Source: Symbiodinium natans
Taxonomy: Eukaryota; Sar; Dinophyceae; Suessiales; Symbiodiniaceae
Assembly (NCBI GenBank): GCA_905221605.1
Contig: CAJNDS010002461.1
Span: 1 to 64,000, forward strand
DNA length: 64,000 nucleotides
Direction: 5' to 3'
The stretch's first letter is position 1; every line of letters begins with the position of its first letter. Both the position numbers and the translations under genes were made by a program. The notes beneath the pieces are model-generated. The model saw nothing but the letters and a program-made list of their open reading frames with translations, searched no databases and was not told the DNA's origin. Positions 22,161 through 30,539 of the stretch are shown in pieces.

Positions 22161-22754
22161 ATGTCGACCCAGGAGGACAGCCGGCAACATCGAGAAGCCC
22201 GACATAGGGAAGACAAACCCTCCAAAAGAAGACACCCTCAAGGAAAAAGGCATCAGTCGGAGGACGCAGACTCGCGACCGATTACAGAAGCTGACCTGGA
22301 CTCTGAGGCTTCCTCACTCCAAGACGATGACGACTTGGTAGAATCCTTGTCAAGGAGCTCCTCGAGACAAACAGCCTCCTCCCGTAACCAGACGGCCCAG
22401 CAGACCCCAGGAGGTCCACCTCCTCCCACCCCTATAACAACCAAGGCACACTCGCCAGCCAACCTAGCTCAGTCTGCACCAAAGGCCACTCAGCAAGCCT
22501 ACCAACCAGCGGCCAGTAAACCAGACTCTTCCTCCGCCAGCTCTCCCAGGTCAAAATCCTTCTTTAACGGAGGCACACCGAGCTCCCAGGGCCTCGGCCC
22601 GCCCATCCTCGACAAGTGGCACCTCAACGTCGGGGGCCTCGATGTCTCCCCATACTACAGATCCGCCTCAGTCAGCGCAGGACGCAGCTTTGCTGGTGGG
22701 CACATGGATCATCACTCCAGGACCGATAGTTTCCTTGGCTCCCAATCCGTTTAG
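22161..22754 (+). CDS. Cassette ORF 4: disordered Ser/Pro/Gln-rich protein
   Basis: A 197-codon ORF from the first ATG after the motif. The N-terminus is highly charged (RQHREARHREDKPSKRR), followed by an acidic patch (LDSEASSLQDDDDLVESL) and a long Ser/Pro/Gln/Ala-rich region (PGGPPPPTPITTKAH). Almost no hydrophobic core is present, so it is probably intrinsically disordered. In unrelated viruses, disordered acidic proteins often act as polymerase cofactors; whether that applies here is speculative. The stop is 168 nt before the end-type motif, further than in the other cassette genes, and an overlapping frame fills that interval. Confidence 0.6.
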   Translation: MSTQEDSRQHREARHREDKPSKRRHPQGKRHQSEDADSRPITEADLDSEASSLQDDDDLVESLSRSSSRQTASSRNQTAQQTPGGPPPPTPITTKAHSPANLAQSAPKATQQAYQPAASKPDSSSASSPRSKSFFNGGTPSSQGLGPPILDKWHLNVGGLDVSPYYRSASVSAGRSFAGGHMDHHSRTDSFLGSQSV

Positions 22755-22881
22755 TCCATGGACCCCACCAGCGCGTACCTCGGCACTCTCGGCCACTGGC
22801 AACCCACTGCCACCGGGCACGGTCCAAACCTGGATCATCACTGAAGGTCCACTCGTCCCACGACGTGATCCACAGACGTGA
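22642..22881 (+). CDS. Overlapping frame at the end of ORF 4
   Basis: An ATG-initiated 79-codon frame overlapping the last 113 nt of ORF 4 in another phase. It encodes two related segments, GTWIITPGPIVSLAP and QTWIITEGPLVPRRD, from a duplicated stretch of about 30 bp. It ends 41 nt before the motif at 22922, the usual stop-to-motif distance. It could be the true C-terminus of ORF 4 reached by a frameshift, an overlapping gene, or a remnant after an indel. Confidence 0.4.
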   Translation: MSPHTTDPPQSAQDAALLVGTWIITPGPIVSLAPNPFSPWTPPARTSALSATGNPLPPGTVQTWIITEGPLVPRRDPQT

Positions 22882-22921
22882 GACATCGCACAGAGCTTTT
22901 AATTTTGGCAATCCCCAGAGA

Positions 22922-22937
22922 GTGAGGTCTCCTCCTA
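22922..22937 (+). promoter_or_regulatory. Punctuation motif, end of ORF 4
   Basis: GTGAGGTCTCCTCCTA, preceded by GAGA. It pairs with 23241 around a 303-nt spacer. Confidence 0.75.
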
Positions 22938-23240
22938 CTCGGGATTGCATATACCACAGATTTCACCTGCTCACCTAAGCACTGCCTCGGTGAAAAAAAA
23001 TTCAACTGGGCTCTCTAATAATGATGCTTCGACTACACCTTAAAGTGCACATAGAAATACCTCATGCTCAGCAGCAGCCAAGGTGGGATGGTCGGCCAAC
23101 CACAATGCCTGCTCCTTATTCTCTCAGAATTGCGCCTGCAGCATATGCCTCTGTAGCACTTAGCTGCTGCCAACAAACAGGCATCGGCAGCTAAACATCC
23201 ATCATCTTTCTCTCTTGCCTTCAGGCTCAAAGGCAGAAAA
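22938..23240 (+). other. Non-coding spacer C (303 nt)
   Basis: Spacer between paired motifs. It contains GCAGCAGCCAAG and TGCTGCCAACAA stretches but no ORF of interest. Confidence 0.5.
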
Positions 23241-23256
23241 GAGAGGTCTCCTCCTG
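23241..23256 (+). promoter_or_regulatory. Punctuation motif, start of ORF 5
   Basis: GAGAGGTCTCCTCCTG, 30 nt before the first ATG at 23287. As at 26129, the T of GTGAGG is A. Confidence 0.75.
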
Positions 23257-23286
23257 CTGCCCAGCCCAATCCTTAAAGCCTGCACA

Positions 23287-24515
23287 ATGATGCATACATG
23301 CCCTGTGCTTCCCCTACAGCCAGACTCGTCGACTATGCCGATGAAGTCCAAGCTTGTTGCACTAAACCTCTTCTGCAAGGCAATGCTACACACAGGTAGG
23401 AGCACCCGGGATCAGGATGCGAACCTCTACATTTCTGAAGAAGCTAGAGCTCTGGCTCGTCGAGAGAATTGTGCGCTGGCACCCACTCTCAGACTGGCGG
23501 CGCGCAGTTACAACTGGATTCGAATTCTCTCTCAATCAGCACAGCCGAATCTTCAGCTGCTAGCTGAGGCCGAGATTGCATCCCTAGCATCACCCACAGA
23601 AACTCCTCCTCACTTGAAGCACTATGAGTCAGAACGTAGCTCCCTCACCTTGCAGATGATATTGGAAACAGTGCACATCTACACTGAAGAGGAAGTCATG
23701 GAGCCTGATGACTTCAAGCTGGCGGCCCTGATCATCTCCCAGACCCTGTACAACCTGGGAATGGGTAGCCAAACGGTAAGGGACATTGTCAACGGCGCGG
23801 CCCAGCACCTGCGTTGGATTTTTCCCAGCAAAGCTACCAGAGTCCTGAACGGCATTCACCTTTGTCTCTTCCCTTCAGAAATCTCACCGTGGCCGCGCGA
23901 GGACGACACCAAGCCATACGCTCGACTACAAGACGAACATGCTCTGGGCATCCTTGATGCAGAAATTCACATGCTAAAGCGTGCATCCACAATTTACCGG
24001 ACCATAGTCATGGTAGACTTCATGGTTGCCAAAACCAAAGGAGAACGAATGCCAGACGAAATTTGTCCCAGTGAACCTTGGGACGTCATGCGTCAAGACC
24101 AAGCCTTGGCACTTCTCTCCTATGCCGAGCACTTGACGGCACTCTACGACCTCTTGCCCAACAATACCTACCAGACGATGAGGGCCGACCTTACTCTGGG
24201 CCGAACCTGGTTGTCGCGACCCATCACCGACGCGGAGTTGGCCACACTTGAAGCATTATGGCACAACACTACGGTACCAGAAAGTTTTGCCAAACTCCAC
24301 CTTGCCCTTCAACTCAAAGGGCTCCAGAGGATCCTAGGGCTCAGGAAAGACTATTTGCCATTCTCTCTCCTCTGGAGAATGAAGTCCTGGACCAGTCGTT
24401 TCCCTGGGTTCTGGCCTTCACAATGCTTACGCCTGAGAGGAGGATGGTGTTCAGACATGCTATACTTACGGCAGCGGGCTTCTCGGCTACAGCGCCAATT
24501 TCACCGATCGAGTGA
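23287..24515 (+). CDS. Cassette ORF 5: paralogue A, apparent frameshift near the 3' end
   Basis: First of three tandem paralogues. From the first ATG after the motif, the frame holds the family motif LQDEHALGILDAEIHMLKRAS (LKRAS from residue 230) and a second conserved block with WLSRPITDAELATLEALW. Near 24300-24340 similarity to paralogues B and C moves to another plus frame (LFAILSPLENEVLDQ matches IINPLYDDVYEEY of C). That frame ends with a TGA inside the motif at 24512, as expected for this cassette. The original frame instead runs on past the motif to 24627. So either one indel has broken the gene, or there is a sequencing error or programmed frameshift. The protein is predicted mostly alpha-helical. 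Family not recognised. Confidence 0.7.
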
Positions 24516-24527
24516 GGTCTCCTCCTG
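24512..24527 (+). promoter_or_regulatory. Punctuation motif at the expected stop of ORF 5
   Basis: A perfect consensus copy. The motif TGA closes the paralogue-matching frame (ATC GAG TGA). The following bases GGTCAATTCA resemble those after the next motif (GGTCAATCAA), so this junction may carry a slightly longer repeated unit. Confidence 0.8.
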
Positions 24528-24825
24528 GTCAATTCACCAGACTTACCTCTTCCTAGCAAAAGGACCAACGACACTTACTGCTGAGCGACAAAGGCAAGCT
24601 TACAATCCCCACCTGTTTCTGTCCTAGTCTTACAGACATGTCTAAACAAGTTCAGCCCTCTCTGTATCATGGCTCAGGTCCTCCTGCAGACAAAGTTGAC
24701 ACATCATGCAGCGCCAACGCCTCAGTTCAGCCGATCTAACGCGCTTCTACACTAAAGGCAATAGTCTATTGCCTTGATAGATTCCCCAACAGCTTGGCTC
24801 AACCTATCGAAAGCCAATTGACCAC
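24528..24825 (+). other. Non-coding spacer D (298 nt)
   Basis: Spacer between paired motifs. A degenerate motif-like CAGGTCCTCCTG lies at 24675-24686. No ORF of its own apart from the read-through end of ORF 5. Confidence 0.5.
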
Positions 24826-24841
24826 GTGAGGTCCCCTCCCG
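24826..24841 (+). promoter_or_regulatory. Punctuation motif, start of ORF 6
   Basis: GTGAGGTCCCCTCCCG, 15 nt before the ATG at 24857. Confidence 0.8.
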
Positions 24842-24856
24842 GTCAATCAATTAGCC

Positions 24857-26095
24857 ATGCCGTTACTATCGCGCGAGGTTCTGCTCGAAATTCTCATGGA
24901 GTCGCTTCACGTGCCAACCACCGTTCACTTACCGGGCGGAGCACATGAACAGATGGCCACATCGACTTCAGCAGAAACCCACCTTGCCCCAAGGAGGCTC
25001 ACCTTTACCACAGAAGAACTCGCACCTATGGAGGCAAGAAGCGAGAGAGTGGCATCAAGGCTATGCAGCTTTATATGTCAGCTGGACAGGCACCTAGCCT
25101 GGCGCGAGGGCAGACACGTTGATTCGCCCTTTGAAGATTGGCCGCGTACACTAGCAGGCAAGCGCAAGCACATTGATGAAGATCTGCCTCTAGTTCAACT
25201 CCCCCCACACATGGGATCTCTCCAGCGCCAGCAAATAACCTACCTCTCCATCATGATCCGCAACTACACAAATGATGGAGAAGGCTCACCGTCTTTTAGT
25301 ACGTTCGATGCCAACGAAGCATGCACTCTCACTTGGCAATACCTTGTCAGGAGATTCTCGCAGACGGAGCTCAGTACAATTCTGCTCCAAACTTTGGAGC
25401 AAGCCAAAGTACTACTGCGTTCGGAGTTTACCCCGGCACATCAGCGAAACCTCCTACAGGAGCATCCACAAACGACGGAGGAGAACTGGCAAGGCAAGAA
25501 GTACTTCCCCCTAGGCCTCAGGCTGCAAGACACTCATCAGCTTGATCTCGAAGCATATGACTTCAGAACGCTCAAAAGAGCATCGCTCCAGTTGCGCCTG
25601 CTGCAACAACTGCGGACCATCACTGCCTCCACACCTACGTCGGCCAGCGAACAGATTCGAGAAAGCTGGGAATTCCTCGAACAAGACCGAGATCTCTCCA
25701 AGCTTGACTATGAGGAGTACCACTCCAAATTGGCCCCCATGATTCCGCACTATCAGGAGACACTCCGAGAAATCCTGACAATGTATCGCCTCTGGCTGTC
25801 TACTCCACTGACAGAGGAAGACTTCTTGTGGGTGCGGAACCTGGTCGTGGGTCAACTTTTACCTAGAGACACTCTCCACCGCTACTTTGCTGACAGTCTC
25901 TGGCAACAAGTACGTCATAGATACGGCGGTGACCAAGGGGATCTTGAGCAGGCACAAGGAGTCATCACTATTGTGCCCCCGCTCCATGACCAGGTCTTTG
26001 AAGACTACAAGAACTTTGCAGTGGCGCTGACTCTGCTCCTCGTTAGACACCGTCGACATCTGAAGCAGACGCTTACCGATAAAATTCGTGGCTAG
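24857..26095 (+). CDS. Cassette ORF 6: paralogue B (412 codons)
   Basis: Middle member of the tandem paralogue family. It starts MPLLSREVLLEILMESL, which aligns with LSREQAMEVLLESLFMP of paralogue C. Other shared blocks are RVASRLCSF, IRNYTNDGEG, LKRAS (from residue 239) and a long block WEFLEQDRDLSKLDYEEYHS...YRLWLSTPLTEEDFLWVRNLV. The composition predicts a mainly helical soluble protein without signal peptide or membrane segment. The start is the first ATG after the motif and the stop TAG lies 33 nt before the next one. Function unknown; repeated copies of one structural protein in a virus-like element would be one reading. Confidence 0.8.
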   Translation: MPLLSREVLLEILMESLHVPTTVHLPGGAHEQMATSTSAETHLAPRRLTFTTEELAPMEARSERVASRLCSFICQLDRHLAWREGRHVDSPFEDWPRTLAGKRKHIDEDLPLVQLPPHMGSLQRQQITYLSIMIRNYTNDGEGSPSFSTFDANEACTLTWQYLVRRFSQTELSTILLQTLEQAKVLLRSEFTPAHQRNLLQEHPQTTEENWQGKKYFPLGLRLQDTHQLDLEAYDFRTLKRASLQLRLLQQLRTITASTPTSASEQIRESWEFLEQDRDLSKLDYEEYHSKLAPMIPHYQETLREILTMYRLWLSTPLTEEDFLWVRNLVVGQLLPRDTLHRYFADSLWQQVRHRYGGDQGDLEQAQGVITIVPPLHDQVFEDYKNFAVALTLLLVRHRRHLKQTLTDKIRG

Positions 26096-26128
26096 CCCAT
26101 TGTTAGTGCACCATAGCAACCCAACGAG

Positions 26129-26144
26129 AGAGGTCTCCTCCTGT
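26129..26144 (+). promoter_or_regulatory. Punctuation motif, end of ORF 6
   Basis: GAGAGGTCTCCTCCTG. It pairs with 26257, and the spacer here is only 112 nt, the shortest in the cassette. Confidence 0.8.
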
Positions 26145-26256
26145 TCACAGAAAAATCTTCCCAAAGAGCGGAAAACTCTTGGAGCTTCAATCTAGCTGCA
26201 CTTGGCTTCACTAAGCACAGCTCTCCTCGCAGATCTTTCTCTCAAGTTCCGCACGA

Positions 26257-26272
26257 GTGAGGTCACCTCCTA
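26257..26272 (+). promoter_or_regulatory. Punctuation motif, start of ORF 7
   Basis: GTGAGGTCACCTCCTA, 26 nt before the first ATG at 26299. The variable loop base is A. Confidence 0.8.
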
Positions 26273-26298
26273 GGCGAACTTAAACCCTGTCAAACATA

Positions 26299-27594
26299 AT
26301 GGCAGCTCTTCACCCGGTCCTTAGCCGCGAACAAGCAATGGAGGTACTCCTCGAATCTCTCTTCATGCCGTTGCCGGTATACTCTACCTTTCAATCAGGC
26401 ACTACCACAGCAAGCAATCTGGACCTTGCCTCCTCGCGCGTCTCTTCCGAGGAGGCAATTCAACACTCCGACCGCCAGGTACGGATAGCTTCGCGTGCTT
26501 GCAGCTTTATGAAGCTGCTTACGGAGAAGACTCACTGGCACATGGGAGAATTGCGGCTATACCTTCCAAAAACTGCACCTCGACAGCTGGCAGCCAAAAG
26601 AAAGCACGACGAGATGATGCTGACTGAACCCCATGCAGACATTCTGACATACCATCGGAAGCGCCAGCTCCTCTTCATCTCTCAGGCGATTCGGGACTAT
26701 ACGAACGATGGTCCTGGCCACAACTCATTCCAGCTTGAAGATGCAGAACCCACCGTCCAGCGAATCTGGACGTACTTGACGCGCCATTTTGGCCAGGGGG
26801 AGGTGCACTTTATGATAGCCAACACCCTCTCACATCTTCACCTTTTGATGCGATCGTCAACGCCACGTCTCCTCTCGGGCATTGAGCAATCACAGCCATC
26901 ACCTGTCCCGGGACAAGGCTTGGACTACTTCCCCTCCAATCTCCATCTACAAGATGACAAACAACTGGACCTTCACTACTTCGACCTGCAGGCGCTCAAA
27001 AGAGCCTCCACAGTATACAGGGTACAGCAGCTTCTCAAATTGTCCTCCTCCCCCCCAGAAGGGGCATCTTCAGTGAAGAACGGATGGCGCTTTCAACACC
27101 AAGACCATCACCTCAACGCTCTGTCTTACGATCAACATCTCCTAGCTCTGTTGCCTTATCTTCCGAACTACCAGGACCAAATCCGAGAGGACCTAGTCAC
27201 GTATCGGAAGTGGCTACTTCGAGAAATCAACGCAGAGGAAATTGCCTGGGTTCGATCCATGATCACGGAAGCAGTGATCTCTAGAGGTGAACTCCTGGAG
27301 CTCTTTGAGGAAGCCTTGCTCAAGCAGGTCAATTCTGCATTCCAAGCCAGCGCTAGACCTCCCAACCCGGAGGATCACTCTCAAGACTTCCAGAACAGCA
27401 TGGCTCTTCGCTTCTACCAAATCATCAACCCATTGTACGACGACGTCTATGAGGAGTACAAGCCGTATGCAATTGTCTATCAGATGCTTGCTTCCTTTCA
27501 TCGCAAACAGGTACAGTCCCTTCTTCGGGCTCGAGAAGCAGCCATTCTGGCTTCCCCATATCGTACCATCAGCCTGGTTCCAGTATGCGAGTGA
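26299..27594 (+). CDS. Cassette ORF 7: paralogue C (431 codons)
   Basis: Last cassette ORF and the best preserved of the three paralogues. It carries LSREQAMEVLLESLFMP, IRDYTNDGPG, LQDDKQLDLHYFDLQALKRAS (LKRAS from residue 233), a WRFQHQDHHLNALSYDQHLL block with PNYQDQIREDL and YRKWLLREINAEEIAWVRSM, and the C-terminal IINPLYDDVYEEYKPYAI. Acidic and basic residues alternate with hydrophobic ones in helical spacing. The ATG is the first after the motif. The stop TGA is part of the final motif (GCGAGTGAGG). No family recognised. The paralogues are well diverged, so the duplications are old relative to the frameshift in ORF 5. Confidence 0.82.
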   Translation: MAALHPVLSREQAMEVLLESLFMPLPVYSTFQSGTTTASNLDLASSRVSSEEAIQHSDRQVRIASRACSFMKLLTEKTHWHMGELRLYLPKTAPRQLAAKRKHDEMMLTEPHADILTYHRKRQLLFISQAIRDYTNDGPGHNSFQLEDAEPTVQRIWTYLTRHFGQGEVHFMIANTLSHLHLLMRSSTPRLLSGIEQSQPSPVPGQGLDYFPSNLHLQDDKQLDLHYFDLQALKRASTVYRVQQLLKLSSSPPEGASSVKNGWRFQHQDHHLNALSYDQHLLALLPYLPNYQDQIREDLVTYRKWLLREINAEEIAWVRSMITEAVISRGELLELFEEALLKQVNSAFQASARPPNPEDHSQDFQNSMALRFYQIINPLYDDVYEEYKPYAIVYQMLASFHRKQVQSLLRAREAAILASPYRTISLVPVCE

Positions 27595-27606
27595 GGTCGC
27601 CTCCAG
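27591..27606 (+). promoter_or_regulatory. Last punctuation motif, overlapping the ORF 7 stop
   Basis: GTGAGGTCGCCTCCAG. Its TGA is the ORF 7 stop. No start-type partner or further ORF follows, so the cassette ends here. Confidence 0.75.
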
Positions 27607-27950
27607 CAAGCTGAACCATTATCCCTAAGTGCCTGAACAGTCCTAACAAAGGACTCGATCCAGTCTCCAGACAATTGCTCGCACTGCAGAAGAAAAGCCT
27701 CAATGCCTCTTTATGGACAAGTGCCAGCCTGCATGGCCGATGCTTTCAGACTAGGCCTGCCTGCCAGCCTGCCTGCTGAGGTTGAATACCAATCTCGCAA
27801 AGACGTGTACAGAAGCGCAACCCACATTGCTTGAAGAAGGTAAGACATCGGACTGATCAGGTCCCGAACGAATAGGTCACTCAATTTTCACCCTCGATGC
27901 CCGCCAAGGTGTGGGACATGACCCGCACATGCGTCCGAAATGAAAATGAA
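27607..27950 (+). other. Right flank of the cassette, no gene seen
   Basis: About 340 nt between the last motif and the microsatellite. It contains a short GCCTGCCTGCCAGCCTGCCTG run. I see no inverted copy of the left flank. Confidence 0.4.
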
Positions 27951-27952
27951 AA

Positions 27953-28172
<220 letters not shown>

Positions 28173-28482
28173 TACAATGTGATGTATAGACCATGCTTCT
28201 TACACTTATTCATGTTCTTCTTCCTTTGCTGATTCTTCTTATATTGATGTACTGGTTTGAAGTGAAATTATTGTTCCTTTTTGGGGGGCTCGGGGTTTAC
28301 GGCGGGGATGCAGTTGCTCTTTCGTTTTTCCCGATCCAGGCGCTATAATAAGCCTTATAAACCCAACAAAACAGTCCACAGAATTTCAACGGCAAGAAGA
28401 CTACGCTAACCCGAACCGGGAGGATGAGATGAAGGGTTTCAAGTTTGAGGTTTTCATGGGCCCTCATGGCCCCTACAGTACC

Positions 28483-28660
28483 TGCAGAACTGATGAAGAA
28501 AACTCTGAGGAGCCCGGCAGATCAGGCTGCCGTAGGTAGCGGGCGCTTGCGCGCCTGTCACTGTCCCCAGCAAATTGGTGCCAGGCGTGTAGGCGGCAGC
28601 ACTTGACGGGCGAGGCGGCCTGAGCTGTTTTTTGGGGACTGCCTCCTCGAAGCACTTCAC
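28483..28660 (-). CDS. Possible coding exon, unknown protein
   Basis: The minus strand reads MKCFEEAVPKKQLRPP and later ATYGSLICRAPQSFLHQFC, up to a potential donor (CTGCAG then GTACTG). Composition is plausible for protein, but no domain is recognised and a second frame is also open. Confidence 0.3.
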
Positions 28661-28749
28661 ATGTCAACCGTGGAGCACAACACACTACTTCTTGCTTTCT
28701 TGTCGTGCTCAGAGAGTCGATCGAGCCGACGCCATCACTGAATGTTTAC

Positions 28750-30300
28750 CCGACCAGTCCGACGTCAGCTTGCCTTGAACCCTAAAGACCCTACAACCCC
28801 TAAAGCCTGAAACCCTAAACCCTGAGTTGCGAAGAGCCTGGGGCGGTGGCCGAGGTGCCAGGCGGGTATGCATTGCCCTTGGCCGCAACATGAACTCTAC
28901 AAACCACTAGGCTGCTGAACAGGGAGGAAGGAACCTTTGATGGGACAGCCTGGAGCTTGTTCAAGATGTTCTCTACTCATAAAGCCTTTGCCAAACAACC
29001 CTGAGCCTTAAGCCCTAGAAACCTTAAAGCCCTAAACCTTAAAACCCTAAAAGCCTTAAAACTCCTAAGAAACCTGCACCCTAAGACCCTGCTGGGCTCC
29101 TGGCCGCAGGCAAGGTAGGTGGAGAGGGCAGGGCTGAGCCACTCAGGGCGGTGACCTTGTTGTTATTTGAGGGTTTCGGGCACGGGGTGCCGAGGGCTTT
29201 GGGCTTCAGGTATCTTCAGGGTCTAGGGCTTTGAGGATTTCAGGATTAAGGGCTTTAGGGTTTAAAAGGCAGCTTCAGGCTTCAGGGGGTTTAGTTGCGG
29301 CTGCTCAATCGTGTGCGAAACGGTTGCGAGACTGCGCGAGAGTTTGGGGGGTTGAGGGCTTGGAGGGTAGAGGATTCAGGGTTCGGGATTCGAGAGCAGA
29401 GGCTTCCGAATTTACGGGGTCGGGACTCAAGGTTAGGCTCTCGAGGGTTCAACGCATTGAGGGTTTAAAGATACAGGAGGCTTCGGGGTCCCCAGGTGAA
29501 TTAAAGGTTGAAGGTCAGATTGATGAGTCGGCCTTTCGCAAACCCCAAAACTCGGGTGTGGGGAAGGTTTCAAGCAGCCGGGGGGGAGGGGGGGTCTTTG
29601 CGATTCCAGAGTCCATCCTTCTCTCGCTAAATGCAACTAAACTCGGCCATGCTCTGCCGTGAACCGACCTGTACGGCGCCGCAGGGCGATCTCTGCGATT
29701 GGTGCATGGCCGAGGGGCCTCGAGCTTCCAGGAGCTTCTGGGCTGCTTTCGGGAGCTTGGGGGTAAGGGGGTTCCTGTGTTATAGTGTCTTGGGGAGGGG
29801 GTACCCCTGCTTCGGGAAACACCCATGTCGTAGAAGGTTCCGGGAACCATGAGTATTGCCTCGGGATTATGGCGACCCCTTGCTTTCAAACCTAGACCAG
29901 AAAACCTAAAGAACCACAAATTCAAAATTGATAGACCCCAAAACCCATAAACCCTAAAAGCCCTTCAAAGCTCTCAAACGCCCTCAAAAGCCCTACAAAT
30001 CCTCAAGCTGAGGAAGCTAGGATCCCACCGGCAGTTCCGCACCCAGACCTGGTGGGCCCCAACACGCTGAGGCTCTCAGGTCGCAAGGGGGGCAGGTCCG
30101 AAAATCCGCCCAGACCCCCCCCAAGCCCCACCCTCAACCCCGCAAAAGGCTTCATAGTATTCTCCCCCCCCCCAAAACAAGAAAATCCTACAAGCCCGCA
30201 GGAGACGTAGACTTCAGATTGCCGAAACCCCCAAACAAGTGCCCATACTAAAGATACTAAAGTAACCTTAAACCCTAAACCCTACCTTCAACCCTAAGCC
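28750..30300. repeat. Degenerate CCCTAAA/TTTAGGG-like tracts
   Basis: Imperfect telomere-like heptamers (CCCTAAAGC, AGGGTTTA, CCCTAAAAG) are interspersed with short unique islands. Open frames here (e.g. 29231-29662 plus) are shaped by the repeat and are not called as genes. Confidence 0.7.
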
Positions 30301-30312
30301 CTACACCCGGCA

Positions 30313-30432
30313 ATGGCAACTTCTGAGACCCGCCTTGGGACATTGATATGTCGTTGGTGGGATGGCGGTCCAGGTCGAGGGTTAAGATGTAAACTTGGAA
30401 ATGCTGATAATGCTGAAACCTCCGTGCTAAAG
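30313..30432 (+). CDS. Possible first exon, unknown protein
   Basis: An ATG frame MATSETRLGTLICRWW continues to ETSVLK and a good donor (CTAAAG then GTAAGC). Preceding DNA is CCCTAAA-type. Evidence is limited to composition and the donor. Confidence 0.3.
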
Positions 30433-30539
30433 GTAAGCGATCGAAGCTACGGACAGGAACTAGACTATGTTATAATTGGCGTAATTGGCGCATTTTGGTG
30501 TAGTAAGATTGTAAACGCATGAACACAGTGACCAGAATA

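Noticed and set aside
26257-26272. Motif copy resembling the anti-Shine-Dalgarno end of 16S rRNA (TCACCTCCT)
   Set aside because: Only this copy has the matching A; other copies have T, C or G there, and no rRNA context is present.
17766-27606. Calling the cassette a specific negative-strand RNA virus
   Set aside because: Gene-boundary motifs fit, but no polymerase gene, no recognised nucleoprotein and unusually long spacers; kept as a hypothesis only.
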